Shown here: piece by piece, positions 8,743 to 17,627 of the stretch
Layout: the number at the start of each line of letters is the position of its first letter
Numbering within the stretch: position 1 is the stretch's first letter
Source of the DNA: Romboutsia lituseburensis
GTDB lineage: Bacteria; Bacillota; Clostridia; Peptostreptococcales; Peptostreptococcaceae
Direction: 5' to 3'
Length of the DNA stretch: 64,000 nt
Assembly: GCF_024723825.1 (NCBI RefSeq)
Contig: NZ_JANQBQ010000001.1
Location: 3,658,001 to 3,722,000 of the forward strand
The notes under the pieces: model-generated
Databases searched by the model: none
What the model saw: only the letters and a program-made list of their open reading frames with translations
What the model was told of the DNA's origin: nothing
Made by a program: the position numbers and the translations under genes

Positions 8743-8941
8743 TGTTTTTCATTTATTAGAGCATTTGTTACAATTAAAATATAAATATGAACCCCAACAA
8801 ATCATATTTATAATACATACGGATTCATATCCTTTTGTATGCAGCTTGCTTTTTACAGTAAAACACCTATTAGAATTGCCTATAATAAGAGGTGTAAGAA
8901 TTACTTAAACTTAAAGGCCTTTAGTTTAATGTACAATAAAA
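8743..8941. other. Gene-free stretch downstream of LysR gene
   Basis: No coding frame with a ribosome site was found. It holds the probable LysR terminator (8863-8895) and a palindromic CTTAAAGGCCTTTAG-like segment near 8910-8925. Confidence 0.4.
8857..8895 (-). terminator. Probable terminator of LysR gene
   Basis: On the minus strand ACACCTCTTATTA and TAATAGGTGT arms form an imperfect stem followed by TTTT. Confidence 0.5.
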
Positions 8942-9823
8942 TTAATTTGTTTTAGTTTTTTCTAAAATATAATCAATAAATGCTTGCAAATTGGAATCTA
9001 TAATCTTATTCTTTTTAGTAATAATGCTTATATTCCAAGTAAATGTAGGATCTTCAAAAGGAATGTAACTTATTTTACAAGTTGGAGTGTGAGCAAAATC
9101 AATACTAATTCCAACACCTTCATTACGTTTACTCAAGTCATGAATAAGAATCATTTCATCGCTTTCTATATAAATATTAGGGTCAAACTTATTTTCTAGA
9201 CATTTAATTAAAAAATTATGACGCAACTTTGAGTGATTACTATTTATTATTATTTTTTCATCTTTCAAGTCTTCAAATTTCATTTCTTTTAGGTTACATA
9301 AATGATGATTTTTATTAACAATAGCATATAGTTTTTCTGATTTTACAAATTGAGAATTAAATAAACTTTCATCAAAATATGAAATAGCAAATCCTAAATC
9401 TACTTTATTATTTAAAACAGCCTCTTCGCATTTAAAATCTGTATATTCTTTAATATTTAGCACTATATCTGGGTATAGACTGCTAAATTCATTGATTATA
9501 TCAATAGATAAAGCATTTAAAACACCAAAAGAAACACCTATTTTTAAGTGAACTTTATTTTCTTCAATCATACTTTTTATTCCTTTGTCTAAAATATCGA
9601 ATTGATAAACTATTGAAACAGCTTTGTTTTGTAAATACTCCCCATACTTAGTTAACTCATTTCCGCTTGAATTTCTATTGAATAATGGAACATTAAGTTC
9701 TTTTTCTAAATTGCTTATAGCTTTACTTAGTCCTTGTTGAGAAATATAAAGATTTTTAGATGCTTTAGAAAAACTACCATCTTTGCATATCTGCAAAAAA
9801 TACTTGAGTGTCTTGATATCCAC
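8942..9823 (-). CDS. LysR-family transcriptional regulator
   Basis: A 293-residue regulator with the standard N-terminal helix-turn-helix (FLQICKDGSFSKASKNLYIS, then QQGLSKAISNLEKELNVPLF) and a C-terminal effector domain of normal length. The start codon is GTG after AGAGGGGG. It is divergent from cooS across about 235 bases, which makes cooS its most likely target; the dyad at 9907-9931 would be the binding site. The effector cannot be read from the sequence. Alternatively it controls only itself or a distant gene. Confidence 0.88.
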   Translation of the reverse strand: MDIKTLKYFLQICKDGSFSKASKNLYISQQGLSKAISNLEKELNVPLFNRNSSGNELTKYGEYLQNKAVSIVYQFDILDKGIKSMIEENKVHLKIGVSFGVLNALSIDIINEFSSLYPDIVLNIKEYTDFKCEEAVLNNKVDLGFAISYFDESLFNSQFVKSEKLYAIVNKNHHLCNLKEMKFEDLKDEKIIINSNHSKLRHNFLIKCLENKFDPNIYIESDEMILIHDLSKRNEGVGISIDFAHTPTCKISYIPFEDPTFTWNISIITKKNKIIDSNLQAFIDYILEKTKTN

Positions 9824-9906
9824 AATAATCCCCCTCTTGTTAAAAATATACTTATAATTGATATTATAGCTCTATTTTTAATATATAAAAACAAAATAAA
9901 TCACTA

Positions 9907-9931
9907 CTATTAGTTGTCAATTATACAACAA
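9907..9931. promoter_or_regulatory. Candidate LysR operator between LysR gene and cooS
   Basis: CTATTAGTTGT followed after seven bases by ACAACAAA, in the divergent promoter region, matches the dyad at 8713 in both half-sites and spacing. Confidence 0.45.
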
Positions 9932-10058
9932 ACCATTGTTATCCAAAATAAAGTAGATTTGATACAATTCAAAGTGAAGAACATATTATCAAAAAATATA
10001 TAGACAAAATTTAAACTGCATCATAGGTCATTAAATTGAATATAAAGGGGAATAGAAT

Positions 10059-11966
10059 ATGGATAAAAAACTAATGACTATTGATTTAAACAGCCAGATA
10101 TTAATTGAAAAGGCTGAAAGAGATGGCGTAGAAACTATGTATGATAGAAAAAATGGATTTAAATTACAGTGTGGATTTGGCCTTCAAGGAACTTGTTGCA
10201 GAATTTGTGGTATGGGACCATGTAGAATCTCTCCAAAAACTCCAAGAGGACTTTGTGGAGCAGATGAACATACTATAGTAGGTAGAAACTTCGCTAGGAT
10301 GGTAGCTGGTGGAACTGCTGCTCACTCTGATCATGCCAGAGATATAGCTCATACCTTAGCATTAAGTAGTAGAGATGGAAACTATAAAATAAGAGATGAG
10401 AAAAAATTAATAGAACTTGCTAATGATTGGGATGTACAGACTGAATCTAGAGATATATATGATATAGCTCATGAAGTTGCTGAAATAGGATTAATGGAGT
10501 TTGGAAAACCACATGGTGTTTCAATATTTCTAAAAAATGCTCCAAAAGTTAGACAAGAAATATGGAAAAATATTGGTATAGAACCAAGAGCAATAGATAG
10601 AGAAATAGCTACAGTAATGCACTCTACTCATGTAGGATGTAGTGCTGATATAGATAGTTTAATAAATTTATCTTTAAGAACATCTATGGCAGATGGATGG
10701 CAAGGGTCTATGATAGGAACTAGATTTAGTGATATAATGTTTGGTACTCCAGTACCAACGCAAACGGAAGCTAATTTGGGTGTTTTAGAAGAAAGTAAAG
10801 TAAATATAATACTACATGGTCATGAGCCAACATTATCTGAAATGATAGTTTTAGCGGCTGAAGATCCTGAATTATTAGCACTAGCTAAAAAGATGGGTGC
10901 AGAGGGAATAAATTTATCTGGAATGTGTTGCACAGGTAATGAAATTACAATGAGACATGGAGTGAAAATAGCTGGAGATTTTCATCAGCAAGAACTTGCA
11001 TTAGTAACAGGTGCTGTAGAAGCTATGATAGTTGACGTTCAATGTATATTCCCAGCTCTAGCATATGTGGCAGATTGCTATCATACAAAATTTATAACAA
11101 CATCTCCAAAGGCAAAAATAACAGGATCAACATATATGCAATTTAGCGAAGAAAACGCGTATAAAGATGCAAAAAAAATAGTTAAAGAAGCAGTAATTAA
11201 TTTTAAAAATAGAAAACCTGAAAAAGTATTAATACCTGAATTTAAGTCATCTGCAACCGTAGGATATAGTATAGATGCTATATTATCTCAATTAGATAGA
11301 GTTGTAAATTCTCAAATAGACAAAACAGGCACTGTAAAGCCTTTAATAGATTGTTTAAAATCAGGGGTAATAAGAGGTGTAGCAGCAGTAGTTGGGTGTA
11401 ATAATGCTAAAAGTGTTACAAATAAAAATCACGTAACAATCATAAAGGAATTAATAAAAAATGATATATTAGTAGTTTCAACAGGGTGTGGGGCACAAGC
11501 AGCAGCTAAGTTTGGTTTAATGGATAAAAGCGCAAAATCACTATGTGGTAAAGGATTAGCTACAGTTTGTGAGTTAGTAGATATACCACCTGTTCTTCAT
11601 ATGGGATCTTGTGTTGATATAAGTCGTATAGTAGATATAGTTTCAGAATGTGCAAAATATTTAGATGTTGACATGTGTGATATACCTGCAGTAGGAATAG
11701 CTCCAGAATGGATGTCTGAAAAAGCTGTAGCTATAGGGACTTATGTTGTAGCATCCGGTATAGATACATATTTAGGTATAACACCTCCTGTTACAGGTTC
11801 TAAAAAGGCAGTTGAAATACTAACTAAAGGGCTTAAAAAAGAAGTTGGAGCAACGTTTACTATAAATGAAGACCCGAATGAGTTAGCAGCCATTATAATT
11901 AATGATATAGAGCAGAAACGTTCTTATTTTGAAAAAATTATAACTGAAAAAACAAATTTATATTAA
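10059..11966 (+). CDS. cooS: Anaerobic carbon monoxide dehydrogenase, catalytic subunit
   Basis: A 635-residue Ni-Fe CO dehydrogenase that interconverts CO and CO2 with ferredoxin-type electron partners. All metal ligands expected from the Carboxydothermus enzyme are visible: D-cluster C38 and C46, B-cluster C47, C50, C55 and C66, the His tunnel AHSDHARDIAHTL, and C-cluster residues in ILHGHEP, GMCCTG, DVQCIFPA, VVGCNNAK, STGCGAQAA and HMGSCVDIS; the catalytic Lys lies in WMSEKAVA. It is monofunctional in context: no acetyl-CoA synthase, CooC maturase or CooF ferredoxin gene adjoins. The divergent LysR gene is the likely regulator. Confidence 0.96.
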   Translation: MDKKLMTIDLNSQILIEKAERDGVETMYDRKNGFKLQCGFGLQGTCCRICGMGPCRISPKTPRGLCGADEHTIVGRNFARMVAGGTAAHSDHARDIAHTLALSSRDGNYKIRDEKKLIELANDWDVQTESRDIYDIAHEVAEIGLMEFGKPHGVSIFLKNAPKVRQEIWKNIGIEPRAIDREIATVMHSTHVGCSADIDSLINLSLRTSMADGWQGSMIGTRFSDIMFGTPVPTQTEANLGVLEESKVNIILHGHEPTLSEMIVLAAEDPELLALAKKMGAEGINLSGMCCTGNEITMRHGVKIAGDFHQQELALVTGAVEAMIVDVQCIFPALAYVADCYHTKFITTSPKAKITGSTYMQFSEENAYKDAKKIVKEAVINFKNRKPEKVLIPEFKSSATVGYSIDAILSQLDRVVNSQIDKTGTVKPLIDCLKSGVIRGVAAVVGCNNAKSVTNKNHVTIIKELIKNDILVVSTGCGAQAAAKFGLMDKSAKSLCGKGLATVCELVDIPPVLHMGSCVDISRIVDIVSECAKYLDVDMCDIPAVGIAPEWMSEKAVAIGTYVVASGIDTYLGITPPVTGSKKAVEILTKGLKKEVGATFTINEDPNELAAIIINDIEQKRSYFEKIITEKTNLY

Positions 11967-12278
11967 GCATAAAAATATATAATAATTGAATTAAAATTAT
12001 AATAAAAGTATAATGAATCTTTTACTTACATTTATGGTTTATAGTATGTTAAAATAATTATACAGCGAGTAGTTTTGATAACGTAAGCCCAGTTGTCAAA
12101 ACTATTTTTTTATGCTTAAGAAAACTATATTATTTCAATAAAAACTTATATATTATATGTACGATTAATATTAAATAACTTAGTTGGAAAAAATAACTTT
12201 AAATTAACGTATAGGGTAATTGCATATACTATTAAATAAAGTCAAAATTTAAAATTATAAAGGATGGTGAACTTTTAG
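11967..12278. other. Gene-free stretch between cooS and carD-like gene
   Basis: Contains the cooS terminator (12070-12111), 104 bases after the stop, and otherwise AT-rich DNA without a credible frame. Confidence 0.5.
12070..12111 (+). terminator. Intrinsic terminator after cooS
   Basis: TAGTTTTGATAAC and GTTGTCAAAACTA arms (one T:G pair) with a nine-base loop and seven T's. Confidence 0.85.
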
Positions 12279-12776
12279 ATGTTTAAGGTAAATGATTATG
12301 TAATGTATGGTATGACTGGAGTATGTAAAATTGTTGATATAACGAATGAAAAGTTTATAAATAATATGAAAAAAGAGTATTACGTATTAACTCCTGTATA
12401 TTCAGATAATACAATTATAAAAATTCCTGTAGATAATATCAAAATTTCAATGAGAAGAGTGCTATCTAAAGATGAAGTTATTTCAATAATAAATGACATT
12501 CCTAATAATAATATTTTATGGGAAGAAGATGAAAAAATAAGAAAAGCACAATTCCAAGAAATGCTTAAGAGTGGAGATTGTAATGAGTTAATAAAATTAA
12601 TTAGATGTATTTATTTAAATAAAGAATACTTACAATCAATAGGTAAAAAAACTTATCAAGTAGATCTTGATTTTATGAAAGATGCTGAAAGATTATTAAA
12701 TGAAGAATTTGCAATTATCTTGGATATTTCTCCTAATGATGTTTATTCGTATATTACAAGTAATATGCCAAAATAA
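12279..12776 (+). CDS. CarD family transcriptional regulator
   Basis: A 165-residue protein. Residues 1-60 form the CarD/CdnL/TRCF RNA-polymerase-interacting Tudor-like domain (VNDYVMYGMTGVCKIVDI, YYVLTPVYSDNTIIKIPVDN) and the rest is the helical DNA-binding part, with an NELIKLIRCIYLNKEYL helix. CarD proteins bind the polymerase beta subunit and stabilise open promoter complexes. Several paralogues are common in clostridia. The gene is monocistronic, with AAGGATGGTGA before the start. Confidence 0.85.
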   Translation: MFKVNDYVMYGMTGVCKIVDITNEKFINNMKKEYYVLTPVYSDNTIIKIPVDNIKISMRRVLSKDEVISIINDIPNNNILWEEDEKIRKAQFQEMLKSGDCNELIKLIRCIYLNKEYLQSIGKKTYQVDLDFMKDAERLLNEEFAIILDISPNDVYSYITSNMPK

Positions 12777-12945
12777 ATAATTACAAAAAAATTAAATTAA
12801 TAAATATTTTTATTTACTATTAAATTTAACAATTGAAATTATCGAATAACCATATTGATTATACATATTTTTATTAAATTTAAGTTGAAAAATATGATAG
12901 ATTTAGTGGGGAAATTTAGAAAAATTAATTTATAAAAAAATATTT

Positions 12946-13987
12946 ATGGAGATTAAAGGTGATTTAAAAGAAGATAAGGTAGAAAGGCTACTATTAAAAT
13001 ATTCAATACCTGCAATAATGGCTATGATGGTAGCTTCTTTAAAACTTGGAGAAGGCAAGAGAGAAGAGGTTGAAAAGATATTAGGAAGCACAGTTGAATT
13101 ATAAATAGACGTAGCTATAGCTATAATGATAGTAGGATTAATTTTTTAGATGATATACTTTATATGTTTGGAGCAAGTAGCGAAACCATAAAATACGCAA
13201 GAGATTATATGGGAATAATATTTAGTGGATGTTGGTTTAACTTACTAGGGTTTGCAATGAATAGTGCTTAATTTGTGTTTGGTCAACTTATTATTTTACT
13301 TTAGGGAGATCCAACCTAAAACTTAAGATAAAAAATATAAAATTAAAAAAGAAATTTTTAAAGGCTATAGTGTTAATGTCACTTACTCCATTCTTTATGG
13401 AACTTGCGGCTGGTTCTATACACTTAGTAACTAATAGAGTTTTAAAAATATATGGTGGAGACTTGGCAATAGGTGCAATGACTACTATAACATCTATATA
13501 TTTAATTTTTTTAATGCCTGTATTTGGAATGAGCCAAGGTATGCAAACTATCATTGCTTATAACTATGGAGCTAAAGAGTATGAACATATCAAAAAAGCA
13601 TTAATAATATTTTTGATATCTGGAACTACTATTTTAATATTTGGCTTTATTATTATAAGACTATTCCCACAGGAACTAATTGGCATATTTACTAATAACA
13701 GTGAACTTTTAGAACTTGCTATTGATGGTATAAAAATTTATACATTTGCATTACCAGCGATAGGTATCTCAATTTTAGGTTCTATGTATTTTCAATCTAT
13801 TGGAAGTGCAAAGATATCGATGTTATTAAGCTTATTAAGACAAGTAATAATTCTTATCCCCGTTATTTCTATTGTTCCTAAGCTATATGGATTGAATGGC
13901 GTCTGGGCAGCTCAACCTATTGCTGATTTAGGTGCAATGACTATAGTTTGTATATTTTTAATTAATGAATTTAAAAAAGATAAATAA
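12946..13987 (+). pseudogene. Decayed MATE-family efflux pump
   Basis: Pieces of one MATE transporter lie in order but in different frames. The N-terminus (ERLLLKYSIPAIMAMMVASL) is joined directly to KLGEGKREEVEKILG, skipping roughly 50 residues, and stops at 13102. A further piece near 13145-13270 (MFGASSETIKYARDYMG) is in another frame. The intact C-terminal half, from about 13330, includes LTPFFMELAAGS and MPVFGMSQGMQTIIAYNYGA. At least two deletions, several stops and a frameshift make it non-functional. The C-terminal 205 codons remain open. Confidence 0.88.
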
Positions 13988-13988
13988 A

Positions 13989-14027
13989 AAAGGTAATATC
14001 ATAAATTTATGATATTATCTTTTTTTA
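13989..14027 (+). terminator. Terminator after MATE pseudogene
   Basis: GGTAATATCATAAA and TTTATGATATTATC arms are followed by eight T's. Confidence 0.85.
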
Positions 14028-14084
14028 TTTAAATATACATCATAGTGAATCATATGAATTTTAATGAAATTTAAAATTAGATAA

Positions 14085-14719
14085 ATGACTAAAGTATTAC
14101 AAGGTGCAGAATTTGCAATATTTGATAAAAATAAAAAAGAAATAGCAAGATCTAAAACTGATGAGAATGGAAAAGCTATATTTAATAATATAAATTATGG
14201 AAGTTATTATTACAGAGAAATTAAGGCTCCTATAGGATATGCAATTGATTCAAATTTTTATGATTTTAAAATAGAAAATAATGAAGAAATATTAACTAAA
14301 ACTGTTAGTAATAAAATACAAGAAAAGTATCCATCGGGAGGCAGTGGTAGTAACTCTTCAAGCAGAGAAACAAATATAAGCCAAAGGTAGAAGAAAATAA
14401 GACTCCAGGTGGGGAAGCAAACAAGCCAACAGTAGAAGAAAATAAAACTCCAGATGTAGAAATAAATAAACCGGAATTAGATGAAAATAAAACTTCGAAT
14501 AATAAAAATAATGTAATAGTAAAAGATATAACTAAAGATAAAAATAGTAATCAAAATAATATAAAAAAGTCTAATAATCAATCAAAAGAATCAGTTAAAG
14601 GAGAATCAAGTAATCCTAAAACTTCTGACAGTGGAATTTTACTCTATGTTATATTATTTGTATCATCTATTATGGCGCTTATTATAATCAATATTCCTAG
14701 AAAAAATAATATTAATTAA
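14085..14719 (+). pseudogene. Remnant of sortase-anchored surface protein (SpaA-like domain)
   Basis: Residues from 14085 encode a SpaA/Cna-B type prealbumin-like fold (VLQGAEFAIFDKNKKE, TDENGKAIFNNI, YYYREIKAPIGYA). A stop at 14388 ends this frame, but the +2 frame continues with ENKTP repeats (NKPKVEENKTP, NKPTVEENKTP, NKPELDENKTS), a charged linker, NPKTSDSG and a C-terminal membrane helix with a KNN tail, a cell-wall sorting signal. Removing two bases (AT) at about 14375-14377 would restore one frame. There is no signal peptide and a stop lies just before the first ATG, so the 5' part is also lost. Confidence 0.82.
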
Positions 14720-14730
14720 AAATATGAAAT

Positions 14731-14779
14731 AAAAATGCATTTAAAATATATAAAGATTATATTTTAAATGCATTTTTTA
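14731..14779. terminator. Bidirectional terminator
   Basis: AAAAATGCATTTAAAATAT and its complement form a long stem with T runs on both strands, serving the surface-protein remnant and the minus-strand regulator gene. Confidence 0.85.
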
Positions 14780-14819
14780 TAATTTTTACAATATATTATA
14801 CGTTAAAGGTTATACACTA

Positions 14820-15740
14820 TTAACATTCATCAATTATTTTGCCTGTATCTCTTAAATCATAACCTCCAATACCTTCTAACTCTGACTTGAAGTCATCAGA
14901 TTTAATTATATTTATAATTTCTTGATAAACAGGATTTGATAAGGAATCCTTTTTTATAACTAAATCATAGCGCTCTTTTTGTAGAGGAATAAAGTCAATA
15001 TTACTAACTTGCAAAGAAGCATTTTCATTACCTAACCCGACATCTGCTTTTCCTCTAGATACTGCACTAGCAACACTAAGATGAGATGATTCTTCATAAT
15101 CATACCCTAATATATTTTTAGGATAAATATTTAATGATTTAAGCTTTTCGTCTAATAATATACGTGTACCAGATCCTTTTTCTCTATTAACTAAAGTTAT
15201 CTTAGGATTTATTAAATCATTCCAAGTATTTATATTTTTAGGATTTCCTCTTTGCACATAAAATCCTTGTTTTCTATAGGCTAAATTTATTAGAATGCAT
15301 GGTATCCCAGGCAATAGCTTTTTTACAAAAGGTGTATTGTAGCTGTCAGTTTCGCCATCCCATAGATGACATGATGATATAGAAACTTGATTATTATATA
15401 AGTTAAATAATCCATTGTAGCTACCAATATGTAAACGTAATATTTTTATCGATTTTATCTTTTTTTCAATATAGTTTCCTAATATATCTAAAAGAACATC
15501 CTGTCCACTTATAATAATATCTTGTTTAGTATTACTAGTAACATTAGCAATTGGAGAAGATATAGTAGTATTTTTTTGAGAATTTATATAATACTCAACA
15601 TCTTTAATATCAACCCTAATTTTATTACAAACTTTATAGGCTGGTAATTCACCCCTTTTTATCAATTCATATACAGTATTTTTAGTTATTTTTAATAATC
15701 CAGCTACCTCAACAGGTGTTAATGATGTTAGTGAACTCAT
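14820..15740 (-). CDS. HTH regulator with periplasmic-binding-like sensor domain (mod locus)
   Basis: A 306-residue protein. Residues 5-55 are an excisionase/MerR-type helix-turn-helix (LTPVEVAGLLKITKNTVYEL, IKRGELPAYKV). Residues about 75-300 form a PBP_like substrate-binding fold related to molybdate-binding proteins, with GSYNGLFNLYN, SSCHLWDGETDSYN and VNREKGSGTRILLDE. Such one-component sensors flank molybdate and tungstate uptake genes and bind the oxyanion directly; here the gene is divergent from modABC. Its ribosome site is a run of eight G's. Repression of modABC when the oxyanion is plentiful is the likely role. Confidence 0.85.
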   Translation of the reverse strand: MSSLTSLTPVEVAGLLKITKNTVYELIKRGELPAYKVCNKIRVDIKDVEYYINSQKNTTISSPIANVTSNTKQDIIISGQDVLLDILGNYIEKKIKSIKILRLHIGSYNGLFNLYNNQVSISSCHLWDGETDSYNTPFVKKLLPGIPCILINLAYRKQGFYVQRGNPKNINTWNDLINPKITLVNREKGSGTRILLDEKLKSLNIYPKNILGYDYEESSHLSVASAVSRGKADVGLGNENASLQVSNIDFIPLQKERYDLVIKKDSLSNPVYQEIINIIKSDDFKSELEGIGGYDLRDTGKIIDEC

Positions 15741-15876
15741 AAAAATATCCCCCCCCTTATAAATTATTTTATCATTTAAAATGTATATATGTAAAAAAAT
15801 ATACTAAATAATTATTTTATAATTATATATAAAAAACGATTGCGATTAAAAATTAAAGAATATATAATGAAAATAA

Positions 15877-15916
15877 ACAAAACATTACAAAACATTACGA
15901 AACATAACAAAATGTA
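15877..15916. promoter_or_regulatory. Four 10-bp tandem repeats upstream of modA
   Basis: ACAAAACATT occurs twice back to back, followed by ACGAAACATA and ACAAAATGTA. They lie between the HTH-PBP regulator gene and modA, about 100 bases before the modA start, as expected of an operator array or A-tract curvature. Confidence 0.5.
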
Positions 15917-16016
15917 TTTAATCTAATCTAATTTGAATCCCAAGCATAAAGTATGACAAAAATAAAAACTAAAAACCGTAGTATTAAAGAATTAAAATAA
16001 TATTGGAGGTAGGGGT

Positions 16017-16811
16017 ATGAAAAAAATATTTGTAATATGGGGAGTAATATTGTCCTTAACATTATCTTTAGTAGGATGTAGCAAGTCTAAAGTTGAATCA
16101 CAAGATAATAAACACACTTCTAAAGTAGAACTTAATATATCAGCTGCAGCAAGTTTAAAAGAAGCTATGGCTAAAATAGAAGAAGAGTACAGTAAAGATA
16201 ATAAAAATATAAAATTAATAATAAACTATGGTTCTTCAGGATCATTACAAAAACAAATAGAGCAAGGTGCACCTTGTGATGTATTTATTTCAGCAGGTAA
16301 AAAACAAATGGATACATTAAATGATGAAAATTTATTATTAGAAGATACATATAAAGATTTAGTTAAAAATGATTTAGTACTTATTGCAAATAAAGATATT
16401 GATATAAAAAATATAGATGATTTAAATACAGATAAAGTTAAGCATGTAGCTGTAGGAGAACCAGAAAGTGTGCCAGCGGGTAAATATGCAGATGAAGTAT
16501 TAACAAATTTAAATATAAAGAATTTAGTTAATGATAAGTTAGTATTTGCAAAAGATGTAAAAGAAGTTTTAGCTTGGACTCAATCTAAAAATGCTGAAGT
16601 TGGATTTGTATATTATAGTGATGCATTAAACTCTAAAGATATAAAAATAATAGAAACGACAAAGGAAGATACGCATAGCCCAATAATATATCCAATAGCA
16701 GTTATAAAAGATAGTAAAGAAGTTGATGAAGCTAAAAAGTTTGAGGAATTTTTACTTAGTGATAAAGGACAAGATATATTAAAAGATTTTGGATACAAAA
16801 ATGCAAAATAG
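16017..16811 (+). CDS. modA: Molybdate/tungstate ABC transporter substrate-binding lipoprotein
   Basis: A 264-residue lipoprotein with a signal peptide ending in the lipobox LVGC (Cys 21). The ModA fold follows: ISAAASLKEAMAKIEEEY, NYGSSGSLQKQIEQGAP and DVFISAGKKQMD carry the serine and main-chain ligands of the oxyanion, and VGEPESVPAGKYADE and GFVYYSDAL match the second lobe. It captures molybdate or tungstate outside the cell and delivers it to ModBC. A GGAGG site precedes the ATG. Confidence 0.94.
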   Translation: MKKIFVIWGVILSLTLSLVGCSKSKVESQDNKHTSKVELNISAAASLKEAMAKIEEEYSKDNKNIKLIINYGSSGSLQKQIEQGAPCDVFISAGKKQMDTLNDENLLLEDTYKDLVKNDLVLIANKDIDIKNIDDLNTDKVKHVAVGEPESVPAGKYADEVLTNLNIKNLVNDKLVFAKDVKEVLAWTQSKNAEVGFVYYSDALNSKDIKIIETTKEDTHSPIIYPIAVIKDSKEVDEAKKFEEFLLSDKGQDILKDFGYKNAK

Positions 16812-16943
16812 ATAATAGATATTAAAACAACTCAAATAGTTTTAATGATGGATTTTGTAATTATTATTAAAAATTATAAGTCACTATATCGTGAAAATTT
16901 AAGGTTTTAAATTAATATATATAATATTTGTGGAGGAGTTAAT

Positions 16944-17627
16944 GTGAATGTTGATTGGTCACCGTTGATAATATCTTTGAAAACAGCTTTTTTAGCAACG
17001 TTTATAACGTTTGTTATAGGAATTATAGCATCTTACTTTATGTCAAACTATAAAGGAAAATATAAGGGCTTAATAGATGGCCTACTCACTTTGCCATTAG
17101 TTCTTCCTCCTACTGTTGTAGGATTTTTTCTTTTGTTGGTAGTTGGTAAAAATGGAGTAGTAGGTAAGTTTCTATTGCAATTTGATGTAACCATTATATT
17201 TAGTTGGTGGGCTACTGTAATATCTGCAATAGTAGTGGCATTTCCTATGATGTATAGAACCTCAAGAGCAGCTTTTGAACAAATAGATGTTAATATGATA
17301 AGTGCTGCAAGAACATTAGGTCTTAGTGAGTGGAAAATATTTTATAAAATAGCTATTCCTCTAGCTTGGCCAGGGATTATAGCAGGTATTGTACTATCAT
17401 TTGCTAGAGCGCTTGGAGAATTTGGAGCAACATTAATGATAGCTGGAAACATTCCTGGAAGAACACAGACTATGCCTGTAGCAATATTTTTTGCGGTAGA
17501 AGGTGGAGATATGACAAAAGCTATAATGTGGGTTTTAATCATAACATTTATATCTATATGTATGATTTTAATACTTAATTATTGGTCAGAGGTTCAGCAA
17601 AGAATTATAGGGAAAAGGTGGAAATAG
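16944..17627 (+). CDS. modB: Molybdate ABC transporter permease
   Basis: A 227-residue permease with about five membrane helices and the EAA-type cytoplasmic loop SAARTLGLSEWKIFYKIAIP followed by LAWPGIIAGIVLSFARALGEFG, the signature ModB segment. The start is GTG five bases after GGAGGAG. The stop codon is directly followed by the modC ATG. Confidence 0.94.
   Translation: MNVDWSPLIISLKTAFLATFITFVIGIIASYFMSNYKGKYKGLIDGLLTLPLVLPPTVVGFFLLLVVGKNGVVGKFLLQFDVTIIFSWWATVISAIVVAFPMMYRTSRAAFEQIDVNMISAARTLGLSEWKIFYKIAIPLAWPGIIAGIVLSFARALGEFGATLMIAGNIPGRTQTMPVAIFFAVEGGDMTKAIMWVLIITFISICMILILNYWSEVQQRIIGKRWK

Noticed and set aside
12061-12118. Riboswitch downstream of cooS
   Set aside because: The only structure is a simple stem with T run; no known riboswitch core is present and the next gene starts 170 bases later.
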